64,000 bases of DNA. Source: Struthidea cinerea (lineage: Eukaryota > Chordata > Aves > Passeriformes > Corcoracidae). The stretch's first letter is position 1; the number at the start of each line of letters is the position of its first letter. The position numbers and the translations under genes are program-made. The stretch spans positions 1 through 64,000 of the forward strand of contig VZTI01002343.1 in NCBI GenBank assembly GCA_013397865.1, read 5' to 3'. The notes under the pieces were generated by a model. That model did no database searches. It was not told the DNA's origin and saw only the letters and a list, made by a program, of their open reading frames with translations. Positions 12,142-24,400 of the stretch are shown piece after piece.

Positions 12142-15100
12142 TGGTAATTTGGCAAGCTCCATCCCATGCTAGGAGGGCAAAGGGGTAGTAAGACAAAGTT
12201 AATGGATTTTTGGGGTTGTCAAACGCCTCTGTAACCGCAGGGACAATGTTCTGCAAAATATTGCAAGTGCTACCCAGTCACTTGTTAGAAGTACAACTGC
12301 CTAACCATAAAACTGGTCCAAGTCTGGCAGAATAACAATCAGCCTTCCTGTGTAAGATCTGTGCAACTTGCAGCCCATATTAGTTCTGACGTAGGACTGG
12401 ATTAACTGTATCTCTTTTAGGTGCTCAGACAAGTGTTGATCTGGATGCACATACAGGTGCCAGTTGAGAGGTGTACAGCTTATGAAACAGCACTTTTCAC
12501 CGAGCCTGGAAAGGCTAGAGACCATCTTTTTTGTCACTGAAATGCGCTTCCTCTTGGTCCCACAAAACCAATTATCCACTTGTGTTTTGCACTGGAAACA
12601 CAGACATGCTCAGTAACCCCTGGGGTCCCTGTTTGTCCCCTGTGAGATCTAGTCACAGTCTCCGTGATAGACAGCAGAGTTGCAAATATTTATTGAAGAC
12701 AAAAAATAAACCCCATGCTTAATCTGCTTTGTTTTCTGACTCAAAATTCTTTATAATGTTTATTTTAAAGGGCTGTGTAGTAGATACATTGTAAGCAATT
12801 CTGTTTACTATTAAAAATAAGCTTGTGAGTTGGCTTCAGGAGAAAAGAACAAATAGTATAGAAAGAAACCCTGATTTTTTTGACAAGTTGTTTCAGAGCA
12901 TCATTAAACTGGTATTGGAGAACAGAGATTTCAGCACTGCCCTTCAGAGTTCAGCATCAGCATTATACAGGCTATAAATACTGCTATATTTGTTTTATCT
13001 GCTATGAAGTTTGGATTCCAAAGAATTCAAAGAAAGAAAATGTAGTTTCTGGAGGCGTGACATATGTGTGATAAAACATTTTAGCTCTAAACTTAAAAAA
13101 ATAAGGAGGATCATGAAATTACTTTTCTAGGTCTGGCAGTTAAAAAAACCCCCAGGTTTCTTAAAAATGCTAAAGATTCTAAAAGAATAAAGAGTGTGAA
13201 AATGTAAGTAAATGCTTACATGCCCTTTAACCAACTTTTTTTTATTACGCCATGAGGCCATTTAAAGAGAGAATTATTTTTTCACATTAATTTTGTAACC
13301 TAGGATTGAGTCACATAGAATTAAAAAGTCTACACCTCAGGAACAAATGCAGTAGCATTTTCTGTTGCTAATGCAGCGTTTTCAGTTACTTCCCCACTAA
13401 AAAATGTTCTAAAACATTACAGGAAATCAATATCTATTTTTATAGGTTTCCTTTTATCTGCATCAGCACAACTGTCTAAACCTGAAGTAATAACATCAGT
13501 AATAGTAAAGTCTAAAATTAAAATTATATGCTAAATCTCTATAATGGAAATTGAGAGGTGCAGAAAAATTCAGAATTAAGCCTGCCTACACACTAATTCT
13601 GGCATAGCTTTAAGTCTTCCCACATAATCTGCATTTTACAACTCTTCCAAATCAGCAGCCTGAAGTACTGCTTCTAGGTAATAGCAATGACATTAATGTA
13701 AAGCAGAGATGTGGTGCCTTCAGGACCCCCCCTGCAACGTTTGATACGGCAGATGGCACTGACCATCACCATCCTGCTCTTGCTTGCTGTTGGGTAAACC
13801 ACTGAGAAAAGAAAATGTCAGCTCTCTCCTTGCAGCAGCAAAAGTCCATCCTCCTGTTCTTGTTTTGGTATTAAAAGATGAATGTGTATTCTTTTGAACA
13901 ATTCTATTCTTTCTTCTTTGAGAAATAGCAAGCAATCTTTAAAGGCTGTGTGGCATTTCTAGAACGGCATTTCTTTCTCTAAGGAAGGCTACGCATTTCA
14001 CCTGTGTGCACTCACCTGCAGTATCTAGTTCAGATCAGGCCCTTGAGACCACTAAAATCAGGAAAGACAGGCTGCACAAGAAGCCCAGTGAAAAGACACC
14101 TGGCTACGGACATCAGTCTTCTGACCAGTGTTGGCTGAACTGGTGGGAAACTGGAGATCCTCAGTTCCCATTGTCTTAGCACACGATGTTCTGTGTGAGG
14201 ACCTCGGTTTCCTAGCTGGGGCAGTAGCTGAGACCTTGACTGTTACCTTTGGTGACATTAGGCTGCGTTTTACCTTAGACTGCAAAAGCTGAGAACTGCA
14301 GTGCTCCCTGATTAAGGTTCGCCTTTCCCAGCTGGAGGAAGCCCTGTCTATGCTGAGTCATGTGAAGTGGAAGGGACCGAGCTGGTAAGTCCCAAGTTGG
14401 GAGAAGTCCTGAAAGGAGAACTTGGGAGGGCTGTAGATTTGATAGGTCCCTACATGAGGGCAGCACATCCCATCATCTCTTGGTTGCAGGCTCCAGGCAG
14501 AGCACAGGGAGACTTGGCTGCTCAGAGTCTTGGATGTTTCTTAACAGGAGGAGCAGAGAAGCTACATTTCTTTACAAGGCAGGTGGTGGATTTAACCATA
14601 TCACCTGCCTCTGCTGTGGCCAGCTGTAGAATCAGTCTAGGCATATTTTTTCTCCTGCCTAAAGAGATTGGACTTCCACAGATGAAAGCAATGTACAATG
14701 GTGAAGTATTTTAATAGCATTGTGGTACTGTTTGTTATAGTTTTTTGCCAAGTGAGATGATTCTGAAGCATGACAAAGAAAATCTTTGCTGTCAGAATAC
14801 ATTCATTTATGGATATTGAAGTGAAAACCAAACTTTTAGGAACACCTGAACATTATTATTTAAAAAAGTAAGCTCCTGTCTTAATAAGTAAAAATTTTAG
14901 TAGTTTCTCTGTGAGATGAAAGTCTTATAAAGACAAATAGAGAATATAAAGATTGCTTTCCTTAGAAACTTCAGGAAATTTGTAGCAAAATTTATGTCTT
15001 CAACTTAGAGACTTTTGGTTTAACAATTTTTGCTTACAAAACAATGCTGAATTTACAATTGTAAACAAGAAAGTTGTTTCTCTGACAACAGCTGAGCACA

Positions 15101-16472
15101 TACATAAAAGGTCAAATCTTTCAGGCCATGGTCTATCTTGTGTTCATTGACTGAAGATACTAGAATATCTAGATCAGGTACACAAAATCTACCTGGACCT
15201 TGCAGTCAGTTTTGTAGCCTAATACATTGTTACAATATAAAATAATGTATTCAAACTCTTAATAGTTAGGTATTTAATTGGATACCATGTCCTCAGATTT
15301 AATCCAAACAAAGATCTGTGAGAAACCAATATTGCAACATGCTTGTCATAGTAGAAGATGTTTACTTTGGCTCTTGGCTGTTTAGTTTATTGTTCACTTA
15401 TTGTAGCAAAATGGAATAAGCATTTAATTTTATTTGTTTATGTCATTCTATCTGGGTAATATTATAATAAAACATTTTAGGAACATGTATTTCAAAGTAA
15501 AAATATGACCAAGTAAATATGAACAGATGTCTTCTGCCTTTTAACCATTGCTTTGCAGAAAATCTTTGATTTCAATCAGGACAACATTAGCATTAGATCA
15601 GCCTAGTTGAACAAAAACGCTTTTAAAAAGTGTGTTTAATTGATTATATAACAATTTATAATCAGGAAAACAAATGTCTAGCATCCTTGTCAGCTACTAG
15701 AGTATATTCCCAGCTGAGTATCATGAGAAACAGGAATAGCTGAGGGTAAGAGATGGAAGGATTTTTCAATAGTTTTGTGTCCTGAAGATGGTTTTTTAAA
15801 GATTATGCAGTGCTTTTAGACTCATCCCAGGACAAAGGCATGTTGTGTGAGATTTCCAGGCTGGGAGAACACACAACAGAGGCACTATGGCACAGATGTG
15901 TTTTGTAGCAATACCCTCATCTGGTTTTTTCCTCCTCTGTTCTTCATTATTGAGGGATGGTTGAGATTAATCTTTTTAGAAGCATGAGGCTGTTTCTTCT
16001 CTTTTCTTTCCCCTTTTTCTCTTATGTGTGTGAGCATCTTGGGACCTCTGTTATAGATGGCTTTATTGATAGATAATTAATGAGCTTTATAGAGCTGTGT
16101 GGACACAGATAATGTAGGCAAACAGACATGGAAGCAAGGATTTGCTTATGTAATACAGTTTATTTCATATTTTTCTGTAAGTGGAACACAAAAAGGAGCA
16201 ATGCAGAATAATGGATTGTATTAGCATCTCTGAATCCAAACAGTTCGTCCCTGTTCTGCAGATGAGCCCAGAACAGTGGACTGAGGAGCCTAGGATACCC
16301 ACATTACTCAGTCTCACGAAAATGAACTGGAGGAGTCTCCAGCTTGCTCCTCCTTGTTCCCAACAAAGTGGTTGCTGGGGACCTGCTGGCTATATCTCTT
16401 GCTCATATGCTTGCAGGAGGCAGGGAGGATCAAAGGATACACGACAGAAATCAGGTAAAGTCATGATAAAGC

Positions 16473-17665
16473 CATAGAATCATTTAGTTTGGGAAAGACT
16501 TGGGAAAGATTGAGTTCAACCAGCACTGCCAAGTCCACCATAAGATCATGTCCTTGAGTGCCACATCTACATGTCTTTTAAATATCTTTGGGAAAGATGA
16601 CTCAGCCGCTTCCCTGGGCAGCCTGTTCCAATGCTCAGCAGCATTTTGGTGAACAAATATTTCCTAATATGCAGTCTAAGCCTTGCCTGGTGCAACTTGG
16701 GGCTATTTCCTTTTGTCCTGTCACTTGTCACCTGGGAGAAGAGGCTGACCCTGACTTTGCTACAACCTCTTGTCAGGGAATTGTAGAGAGTGATAAGGTT
16801 TCCCCTGAGCCTCCTTTTCTCCAGGCTAAACCCCACCAGCTCCCTCAGCTGCTCCTCATTTGAGTTCCAGACTTTTCACCAGCACCATTGCCCTTCTCTG
16901 GACACCCTCCAGCACCGCAATGTCCTTCTTGTAGTGAGGGGCCCAGAACTGGACACAGGATTTAAAATGTGGCCCCACCAATGCTGAGTACAGAGGGGCA
17001 ATCACTCCCCTGGTCCTGCTGGCCACACTATTGCTGATACAGGCCAGGTGCCATTGGCCTTCTTCGCCACCTGGGCACATGCTGGCTCGTGTTCAGCTGC
17101 TGTCAACCAGCACCCCCAGTCCTTTTCCTGTGAGCAGCTTTCCATCCACTCTTCCCTCAGCTTGTAGCACTGCACAGGGTTGTTGTGACCCAAGTGCAGG
17201 ACCAACTACCTTTTGCCTTGTTGAGTCTGATAGAACTGGCCTTGGCCCATCGATCCAGCCTGTCCAGATCCTTCTGCAGGGCCTTCTTACCCTCCAGCAG
17301 ATCAACATTCCCACCCAGCTTGGTGTCATCTGCAAACTGACTGAAAGTGCACGTGATCCCCTTGTCCAGATCGTCAATGAAGACGTTAAACAGGACTGGC
17401 CCCAATACTGAGTCCTGAGGAACCCCACTGGGGACCAGCTGCCAACTGGATGTAATTTCATTCACCATCACTCTCGGGGTCTGGCGACGGAGCCAGAATT
17501 TTACCCAGAAAACTGGGCACCAGTTCAAGCCATTACAGCCAGTTTCTCCATGATAATGCTATGGGAAACTGTCAAAGGCTTTACAAAAGTCCATGGAGAC
17601 AACATCCACAGCATTTCCCTCATCCACCAAACAGGTGACCCTGTCATAGAAGGAAATTGGGTTAG
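16473..17665 (-). mobile_element. CR1 LINE, 5'-truncated, with reverse-transcriptase fragment
   Basis: This is a minus-strand CR1 non-LTR retrotransposon, the dominant LINE of birds. Its 3' terminus lies at the left end (CATAGAATCAT on the + strand, the complement of the usual ATGATTCTATG end). The coding part read on the minus strand contains a reverse-transcriptase core at 17157-17528: SGVPQDSVLGP at residues 34-44 of that frame, then FADDTKL at residues 65-71 (about 17316-17336), the catalytic Asp-Asp box of CR1 ORF2. The frame is broken by shifts and stops on either side, so the copy is dead. On the right, similarity fades after ATAGAAGGAAATTGGGTTA near 17665, inside ORF2. The left part (about 16560-17000) includes the ORF2 C-terminus and 3' UTR. 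Confidence 0.92.
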
Positions 17666-20384
17666 ATATATACTATTTCATTGTAATTTTTATCTTCTGA
17701 GGTAGCTGAGGTCTGGATTAACTCTTGCAAAAACAGACCCTACCTGTTTGCTTCCCCTGTCCTTCCCTGGTCACTAGCACAGTGCAGTAAGTACTCCTTG
17801 ATACTCTCCCAGGCCCATGATGACAGTCGCTGGCATATCTCCATCCTGTGTGCCATGGACCACGCAGCTCTTTGGTAGGGTGGTGCCGACAGAAGAGGAA
17901 AAAGCATCTCACTTTGCATCTTTCTATTTGAGTGTACCACACAGTTCAGTCACACTGAAAATATAAATGTCATCCTTACTTAGTTAAATGCGTTTTATGT
18001 TCTAATTACCTGACCAGAGTGAAAGTTCTACCTAGTCTTGTTTCGGGTTTTTTTGTCAGACTCACATTGATTTTAAGGCATTTCCTTACTGTTGCCTTAC
18101 TTTTTCTTTTTACACTGTGAAATAGAAGCAGAGAAATGCTAGACTTTGCTTGACAATTTCTGCAGTATGCATTTGTGCTGGTAGCAAAAGGCATTGCATA
18201 TGAATTGTGAAAGGGTTTTTTGTGAAGCTCTGTAATTATTGTATGTCTTCAGCTCACTGGAGGCTTTCAACCCAAATTTTAATCAAAATTTTTAATTTTA
18301 TTCTTTCCAGCTCTGGGTACTTTTGAGCACTTTTCATTCATACGTTTTGTAAGGCAGCACTTCCAAGAGGAAACAAATGCAATTTTTTTCCAAATTCAGG
18401 AAGTGAGCTTCATGATGTTTTTTACAATTTCTTTGGACTTGAGTGTTTCTTTCTTCTTTAACAGCTTATCTTTCTGATGACACTTGCTTGTTATTTAATA
18501 GTAACATTGACTTCTATATAGTAGAGATTATCCAGTGAGAATAAAATTAGCTGTCTGAACTGAAAAACAACTCTTTTTCTATTAAAAATCTCAAGAAATT
18601 TAGACAAGTTTCTGGTCTAAGCTGCTGTTGTCTTTCCTGAAAAAGCTCACACATTAGAAACGGAGTAAAAACTGAGAATTCCTACTTTCCAGATTATTTG
18701 TGCCTTTAAAAATAGATTGAAAGATAAAAGTGGCAGGTGTTTGATTTTGGAAATAGCTTACAGTTTACAAGCTTGGGTGCAATCTGGTGGAAGCAATAAA
18801 CTCATTTAGCCCAGAGCTTCACACTAATCTCTCCTTTTCTATCCTCTTCCTGCTGAGATCACCTTTGTTAGCAAATGCATTGCCTTTGTTTCTGTATCAG
18901 TGTATCTGCATATGTGTAGTTAATTGCCATGGGTGCCCATTCATGAGTTAAAAAGCTCTCTTTTTAAGCAGAGAAGCCAATGCAATGTTAATAATTTTCT
19001 TATGTTTCCAATAGACAAATTTAAATAAAAGAATATTTTTCTTTTAAAGTAAGAAAAACTGAATTTTATATATATATATTTAGTCAATGCAATTGAAGCA
19101 TAGAACAAGAGAGATTCAATACCCATGTAGAATAGAATAATTTAGAATAATACATGCAAGGAGAAAATTATATTAAAGCTGTGGAAATTAAAGAATTAAG
19201 ACACTGTACGAAGTATATTAAAATCTTCTTTGTCATCAGTAACTTCTGAAAGTAAAGTTAATGTGCTCACTGATACATGGACTTTCATAATTAACAAGGT
19301 AATGTGTGGAACTTGGCAAGAAAACAAGTCAGCAGGTGGCTGATTATTGGAACATGATTATTTTGCCCATACAATGTGATGAAAGAACACATATTTAATG
19401 ACTCTTGAAGGTGGATGTTCTGATGACTGTTGTGCTCATTGAATGATTAAAATTCATTGTAGTCTAATTATCTTGGACTGTCCTGAAACTGTGATGCTAA
19501 GACCCCAAAGGAACAGGAGAAGAAGCACTTCCATGAAGTGGCATCTCTTACCTTTCTGCAGCTAAGACACCTTTTTATTTCAGAGCTTTTCCAGTGCACA
19601 CTTCTCCCTGTTGAGGAGTTCAGAGTTTATGGCAGAACACAGGCTTCCCTGAAGCAGAACACTGTTTACAGACAGCTGTAGTTGCCTGGGGTTTGGGGGT
19701 ACCCCTGCTGCCTGGGAGAAGACTTTGCAAAACTCTCTAATCCATGCTTGTTTATTTCATGAGCAGATTCATTGTGGCTCTGACTATCCTCAGGGATTTT
19801 ATCTTATTATTTATTTTTTGTTTGTTTTTGGAAATGCGCTGCACTTTCTTGGGTTAATGAGGTTCCACTGCCAGTGGAACTCCAGTGCAAGCAGCATTAA
19901 AATGAAGTACTTGTAGAAAGCCTCTCTGCAAATGCTCAAGCAGCTCAGCTGTAAGCATAAGACAGTTATTAATTGCACAATCACAACTGCAGCAGCACTT
20001 ACAAACAGATGAAGAAATAATTAGCACAAATTATAAGAAGGCTCCTCAACACTGTCTGCTCTTAATCTCACTGCATTTTTCTTGCTCAGAATTAAAGGAG
20101 CTACTCAGAACTTTTCATCATTTTTTTATTCCATGTTGCATGTACATACAGATAGAAGTATTATTTCACAATAAATTAGGGTATGACAACAATATTTAAA
20201 ATGCCAATTCTGTACAGCTAGGAGCCTCTAGTGTTTCTTTTCGTGTTAAGTTTAACTCTGCATTTCTGTGTAGGCTTGCTTATTCAAGAGATATCTGTAG
20301 AATACAGGAGGCCAAATACTAAGTGGGTCTGATGACATAAAGGCAAATGAGCAGTTGGAGATGCAAGTCTTTGTAGATTGGTGT
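17666..20384. other. TMEM117: TMEM117 intron between CR1 and nested receptor
   Basis: AT-rich intron. A GC-richer patch at about 17740-17940 has short open frames on the minus strand but no domain I recognise; it may be an unidentified repeat next to the CR1. A (TA)n run sits at 19067-19079. The part nearest the receptor (20125-20384) should be the receptor's 3' UTR, because a minus-strand AATAAA is present at 20125-20130. A TAATTA-like and AATTAGCACAAATT-rich block at about 19965-20040 resembles conserved non-coding sequence. Confidence 0.5.
20125..20130 (-). terminator. Candidate polyadenylation signal of nested receptor
   Basis: TTTATT on the + strand is AATAAA on the minus strand. It lies about 255 bases beyond the receptor stop codon and is the closest canonical hexamer I noticed. 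A second copy is at 19810-19815. Use of either is inferred. Confidence 0.4.
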
Positions 20385-21389
20385 TTAAGTCGTTGTTCTC
20401 AGGGACAGAGGGATGTCTCTTACCCTTCCTGTCAGACAGCAGCAGTACTGACATTTGGGATGACATTTTATATTTTTAATTCTTTGATAGAATGTCTTAT
20501 TTGCTATTGTAAAGATGATTGGGTCAAGGCAACTGTTGATGCTGCAGATGATCTCTGTGACTTTGTAAATAGCACTTAATGTGCTTATATTCTCACAGGG
20601 TGGTTGACAAGTAATTCTGTAAATTAGTATCACCATCATCATAACGTGGTAAGGTGTGAAAGAAACAGCAAATACAATCATAGCAGCTGAAATCAGTAGC
20701 AGAGGCCTAACAAGTCTGTTCCTTCTTTGCTGACGTTTACTGAGTTGTAGTAAGGCTCTGAGAGTCAACACATAGCATGTAAAGATGACTGAGGCTGGAA
20801 GTAGAAATCTCAATACAATTTTGGAGAGCGTGAATGGCACGGCAAATCGTAATGGTTCTTCAGTGCTATCCAGGTAATTAATGATGTCATGCTGTCTTCT
20901 AGCTGCGACTGTGTAGTAAATCTCAGGCACTGATGCAATCACTATGAAGATCCATACCCCGATGGTACAAAATACAGCCTTTTCTTTGTCCCACCATGTT
21001 AATGAAGTGATGGGATGAACAGCACCTATGTATCTGTCAAAGCTGATGAGTGTCAGGAAATACACACTTCCATAGATATTAATGCTAAAAAATAGCCCTA
21101 TGATCTGATAAAATGCTTGACTGAAATAGACAGCTAACTTCTGGATGTTATAATATACTGAAAAAGGTGCCATGAGAGTCCAAGTAAAGTCACACAGTGC
21201 CAGATTAAAGAGAAATATGGTATTGGTAGTCCATGTCTTCATGCAGTAAACATAATGTCGTAGTGCGAGTATATTGCCTAGAAATCCTGTTAATAAAGTG
21301 AAAAGGCAAACCAGAATCAGCAAATAACAGTACCACTCCAGCTTAGGATCTCTGTTGCAAACGAAAATAATGCATGTATCGTTCATCAT
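20385..21389 (-). CDS. P2Y-like class A G-protein-coupled receptor, nested antisense in TMEM117
   Basis: An intact 334-residue frame with seven hydrophobic spans and class A landmarks: G-N39 in TM1, N-L-A-L-C-D67 in TM2, D118-R119-Y120 ending TM3, W146 in TM4, P198 in TM5, F244-T-P-Y-H-V249 in TM6, and S-C-L-D289-P290-I-I-F293 in TM7. M-K-T-W after TM1, N-I-Y-G-S in TM3, the TM6 F-x-P-Y-H-V and the TM7 S-C-L-D-P are typical of the purinergic/carboxylate (delta) group, so a P2Y-like call is firm but the exact orthologue is not. Several residues are unusual: position 3.25 is Tyr94 instead of Cys, ECL2 has no Cys, positions 3.29, 6.55 and 7.39 are Gly98, Met251 and Glu279, and 7.53 is Phe. Sequons occur at N3 and N267, and the tail has a Cys cluster (309, 313, 316-318), possibly palmitoylated. 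An in-frame ATG at 21428 lies in the presumed intron, so 21389 is preferred. Confidence 0.88.
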   Translation of the reverse strand: MMNDTCIIFVCNRDPKLEWYCYLLILVCLFTLLTGFLGNILALRHYVYCMKTWTTNTIFLFNLALCDFTWTLMAPFSVYYNIQKLAVYFSQAFYQIIGLFFSINIYGSVYFLTLISFDRYIGAVHPITSLTWWDKEKAVFCTIGVWIFIVIASVPEIYYTVAARRQHDIINYLDSTEEPLRFAVPFTLSKIVLRFLLPASVIFTCYVLTLRALLQLSKRQQRRNRLVRPLLLISAAMIVFAVSFTPYHVMMMVILIYRITCQPPCENISTLSAIYKVTEIICSINSCLDPIIFTIANKTFYQRIKNIKCHPKCQYCCCLTGRVRDIPLSLRTTT

Positions 21390-21406
21390 CTGTCCGTGGA
21401 GTATGC
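21390..21406 (-). other. Receptor 5' UTR with upstream splice acceptor
   Basis: On the minus strand a long pyrimidine tract (CTCTCTTTTCCCTTCAG) ends in AG at 21408-21407. This would start the receptor exon at 21406 and leave 17 nt of 5' UTR before tandem ATG codons at 21389 and 21386. At least one non-coding 5' exon would then lie further to the right. This arrangement is common for class A receptors with intronless coding regions. Confidence 0.55.
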
Positions 21407-24400
21407 CTGAAGGGAAAAGAGAGACCAACAGCCATTAAAATAAAAATTGAGTTGGATACATTGAATTTAAAATTCAAAAATTATCAGTTAAATTCAGTGT
21501 GTTTGAACTGGCAAAAGAATTCAGAACATAGTATAATGTACAACCTCTCTCCTCCATCTGAAAAAAATGTAGATTCTAAGTAGGTAACAGCTTACTCTAC
21601 AATATCCACACAAGCAGTTCTTCATGAACTTGTATGCAACGCTTTATATACTTTCCTCTCTGCTATTTACTGTAGTGTATGATGGATGAGAGAAAAAAAA
21701 AGCATGCACTCTGAAGTGCGAACAGTGTCCCTTGGCCACTAATGTGTCTGTATCTATCTTTGGAAAAAGCAGAGGAGGTGACAGAAGGCCAGTAATTTCC
21801 CATGCTCATTCCATCATTGCTTTGATTGCCTTGAGTATCCATATGGGGCCTAGGGGCAAGTTCAATGTGGGCAGTTGTGCAGTGAGCTGTGACTGAGATC
21901 AAGAAAACAGCATCAAAACAAACGAGGATGAAATTCTGCTTTTAGTGAAGGCCACATAAACTTGTCCATCTATAGTGCTAGACAAAGTGCTTTTTTTGGA
22001 TGTTTTTATTTGATTTTCTTCTGTAAATATTTGTCCCAGGATTAAAAGATTTTGCTTATGGTAGGGTTAGAGAATATTCTTTTTGTCTAACTCTTTGTGG
22101 CCTACTTTGTATCAATTCCCATTACGGAATATGTGGAATATAGATCTGCAGTGTATTTTTCAAAGCAAGTTTTTAATGCTTGTAAAGTCTTATGCTTAAT
22201 TCCAATGACTTTTTTACCCCTGATAAAAGCAAAGGCTGGAATATTCTGTCAGAAGGAGCTGTCACCCACTGCAGTTTGTTATGTTTCTAGGAAATTTCCA
22301 AATGATGCAGTAGATGCCAAACTGTGAGGTCTGTCCAAGAAGAAGCTTTGTATGAAGATAATCTAAATACTGATTTATAGATCAGAGTCCAGCTTGCTAG
22401 GATGACAGAATAAAATTTTCGTCAGTACAGGCCACACTTTGAATGGAAGAAAGGACCTTTACAGAATGTTATTGATTCATTGAAAATTTTGAAGCATCTT
22501 CAACCATTAAGTTGGTAATAGTGTTTTTTTTTCTGGCGTAATATTTTGCTTTCATGTCAAGGTTAATACAATAAGACTTTTCCAAAGGTATGTTCACATA
22601 CATGGGTCAAAATATAACAAATAGGAGCTGTAGTGAAGACCTGCTAAATAGAGACTGTTATCGTGCTTTGCAAATTTATAGTCCACTCAGTTACCTGATA
22701 AAAGGCTGACTTAGACTGTACTCAAGAAAATTAGGAAGGAAAGTGGTTTCTCTAGAAGCTCAGCAACAAAGGCAGTCAAGTGACTTTCCAGGAAATGAAT
22801 GTAGATAGAAAACCATCTGTTCTACTCACAGCCTATTTCACAGGGGAGGAGTGTTTGTTCTATAAATGTAAAGTATTGAAGCACTGGACTTTAACCTAGG
22901 GTAGCTATACTTCCCCTTCTCTTTAGCCTTTGTGAATATAAAAAAATACACAAACTGTGCAATGTTTTTCTTCCACTGAACTTTATAAGATATCCCTGTG
23001 AATTCTTTAAAATGTGAAACAGTTAAGTAACATTTTCTCATTATATGTTCAATTAAAAGTAGCTTGAATATGTGCAGGAAATTAATATTTTCCTAAAATC
23101 CTCTTGGCTAGAGTTTGTGTGTTCTTGGAATTGAATGGCATTTTCCATCTCTCTGCCTTCCTTTTCAATACTTACAAATGAAGGCACCAGACACTTGATT
23201 CCAAGTTGTGCTGGCAGTATAAATAAGTCACAGACTGGCTACAAACAGTATGGCCATAGCTGCACGAGGGAATTGTAATGCCAGGTTCCTGATCTCATTA
23301 AGCTTCTGAACAAGGGCTATAGGTAGGTCTAAATGGAGGGAGGCAAAGAGCTGTGCCACCTGCTCTGCTTTGCTCCTAAGTTGGCCAGATAAAGTCTGGA
23401 TGTGTAGCCTTGTAACTCTTTTAGGGCAGTCACAGATTTGAATTAAACAAAATCCCCTGTTTCCTTCATCACCTTCAGCTTACTGAGCTGCACTCAGGGC
23501 TGAGCTGTGTGAAGTTAGTTATATAGCTGGAGGGCATGGAGCTGCCCAGCTGTGTAAGGTCCATTTGGAGCTCAGAGAGTCATTAGAAAATATATCTGTT
23601 TGTGTAGGCATTTCCCACATGTCTAGCTTGGGATTCCTATTTGAATTTTCTAAAATATTTTTGCTGTCTCCTGTTAATTCTTTTTATTGTAGTAGAGCTT
23701 AGAGACCATAAATAAGACTAGATTCTTGAAACCGTGTGCTTTGCAGTCAAAGTAAGTAACTGACAGGGTGGACACAGGGGAACAGGTGCAGAGATTAAAA
23801 GAACCTTTCCTGAGGTAACTTAATAAGCAACAGGAGAACACAAGGGGTTTGACCCCCAGCTTGATGCTATTCCAGGATCTCCTGGTCTTCCATCAGAAAA
23901 ATTTAAAGCCTTATACAATCAAGGATGCAGTCTGACTGCATGCAGGAAGACAGGCAGCATGCCCTTTTCTATGCTGAGGCCATTGGAGCTACCCTGATGT
24001 CCAGAAAATATGTGCTGTAACAATTTTCAGAAGGGACATTTTTTTATCTCAGACAATAGCAAGTTTTCTGTCTACTGTCTTAGCACCAACAGAGTAACTC
24101 GAGCTACAGGATATGACTAGGTTGTCTTCACAGTTCAAATCCAAAATTTTGCATCTGTATTTTAAGAAAACTTTCTTTTTCTGAACATTAAAGTATTCAC
24201 TGCTAACTCCATGTATTCTTAAGCAAAGCCAGCCAACACACATATGCCTATCGTAGTGGGGCGGAATGAGCGACAGCACCGTGGCATTATATTGTGCATG
24301 ACTAAAATCAGACTTGCCAAGCTTTGACAAAAGTAGAACTGGTTTTCAAGTTTAAAAAATGCTTCCCATTTATTGAGGTTAATTTTTCAGTTGAACAGTT

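Larger units (their letters stand above)
2038..16472. other. TMEM117: TMEM117 intron, left part
   Basis: This is AT-rich intron starting with the donor GTAAGT. It holds an old CR1 tail (2838-2925), a short CR1 3' end (10668-10737), T17 at 3476-3492, A20 at 7815-7834, and small tandem duplications at 6178-6204, 8799-8827 and 12099-12141. Locally GC-richer patches at about 4085-4440, 9040-9440 and 14040-14640 contain short open frames on both strands, but none shows a recognisable domain. A 148-codon open frame on the minus strand (7184-7630) is unexplained and is described among the findings. I see no supported gene. Confidence 0.6.

Noticed and set aside
14058..14714. Cluster of short open frames on both strands
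   Set aside because: GC-richer patch only; frames are mutually inconsistent and carry no motif.
16567..17528. Several apparent ORFs on both strands
   Set aside because: All lie inside the CR1 LINE; only the minus-strand reverse-transcriptase fragment has biological meaning.
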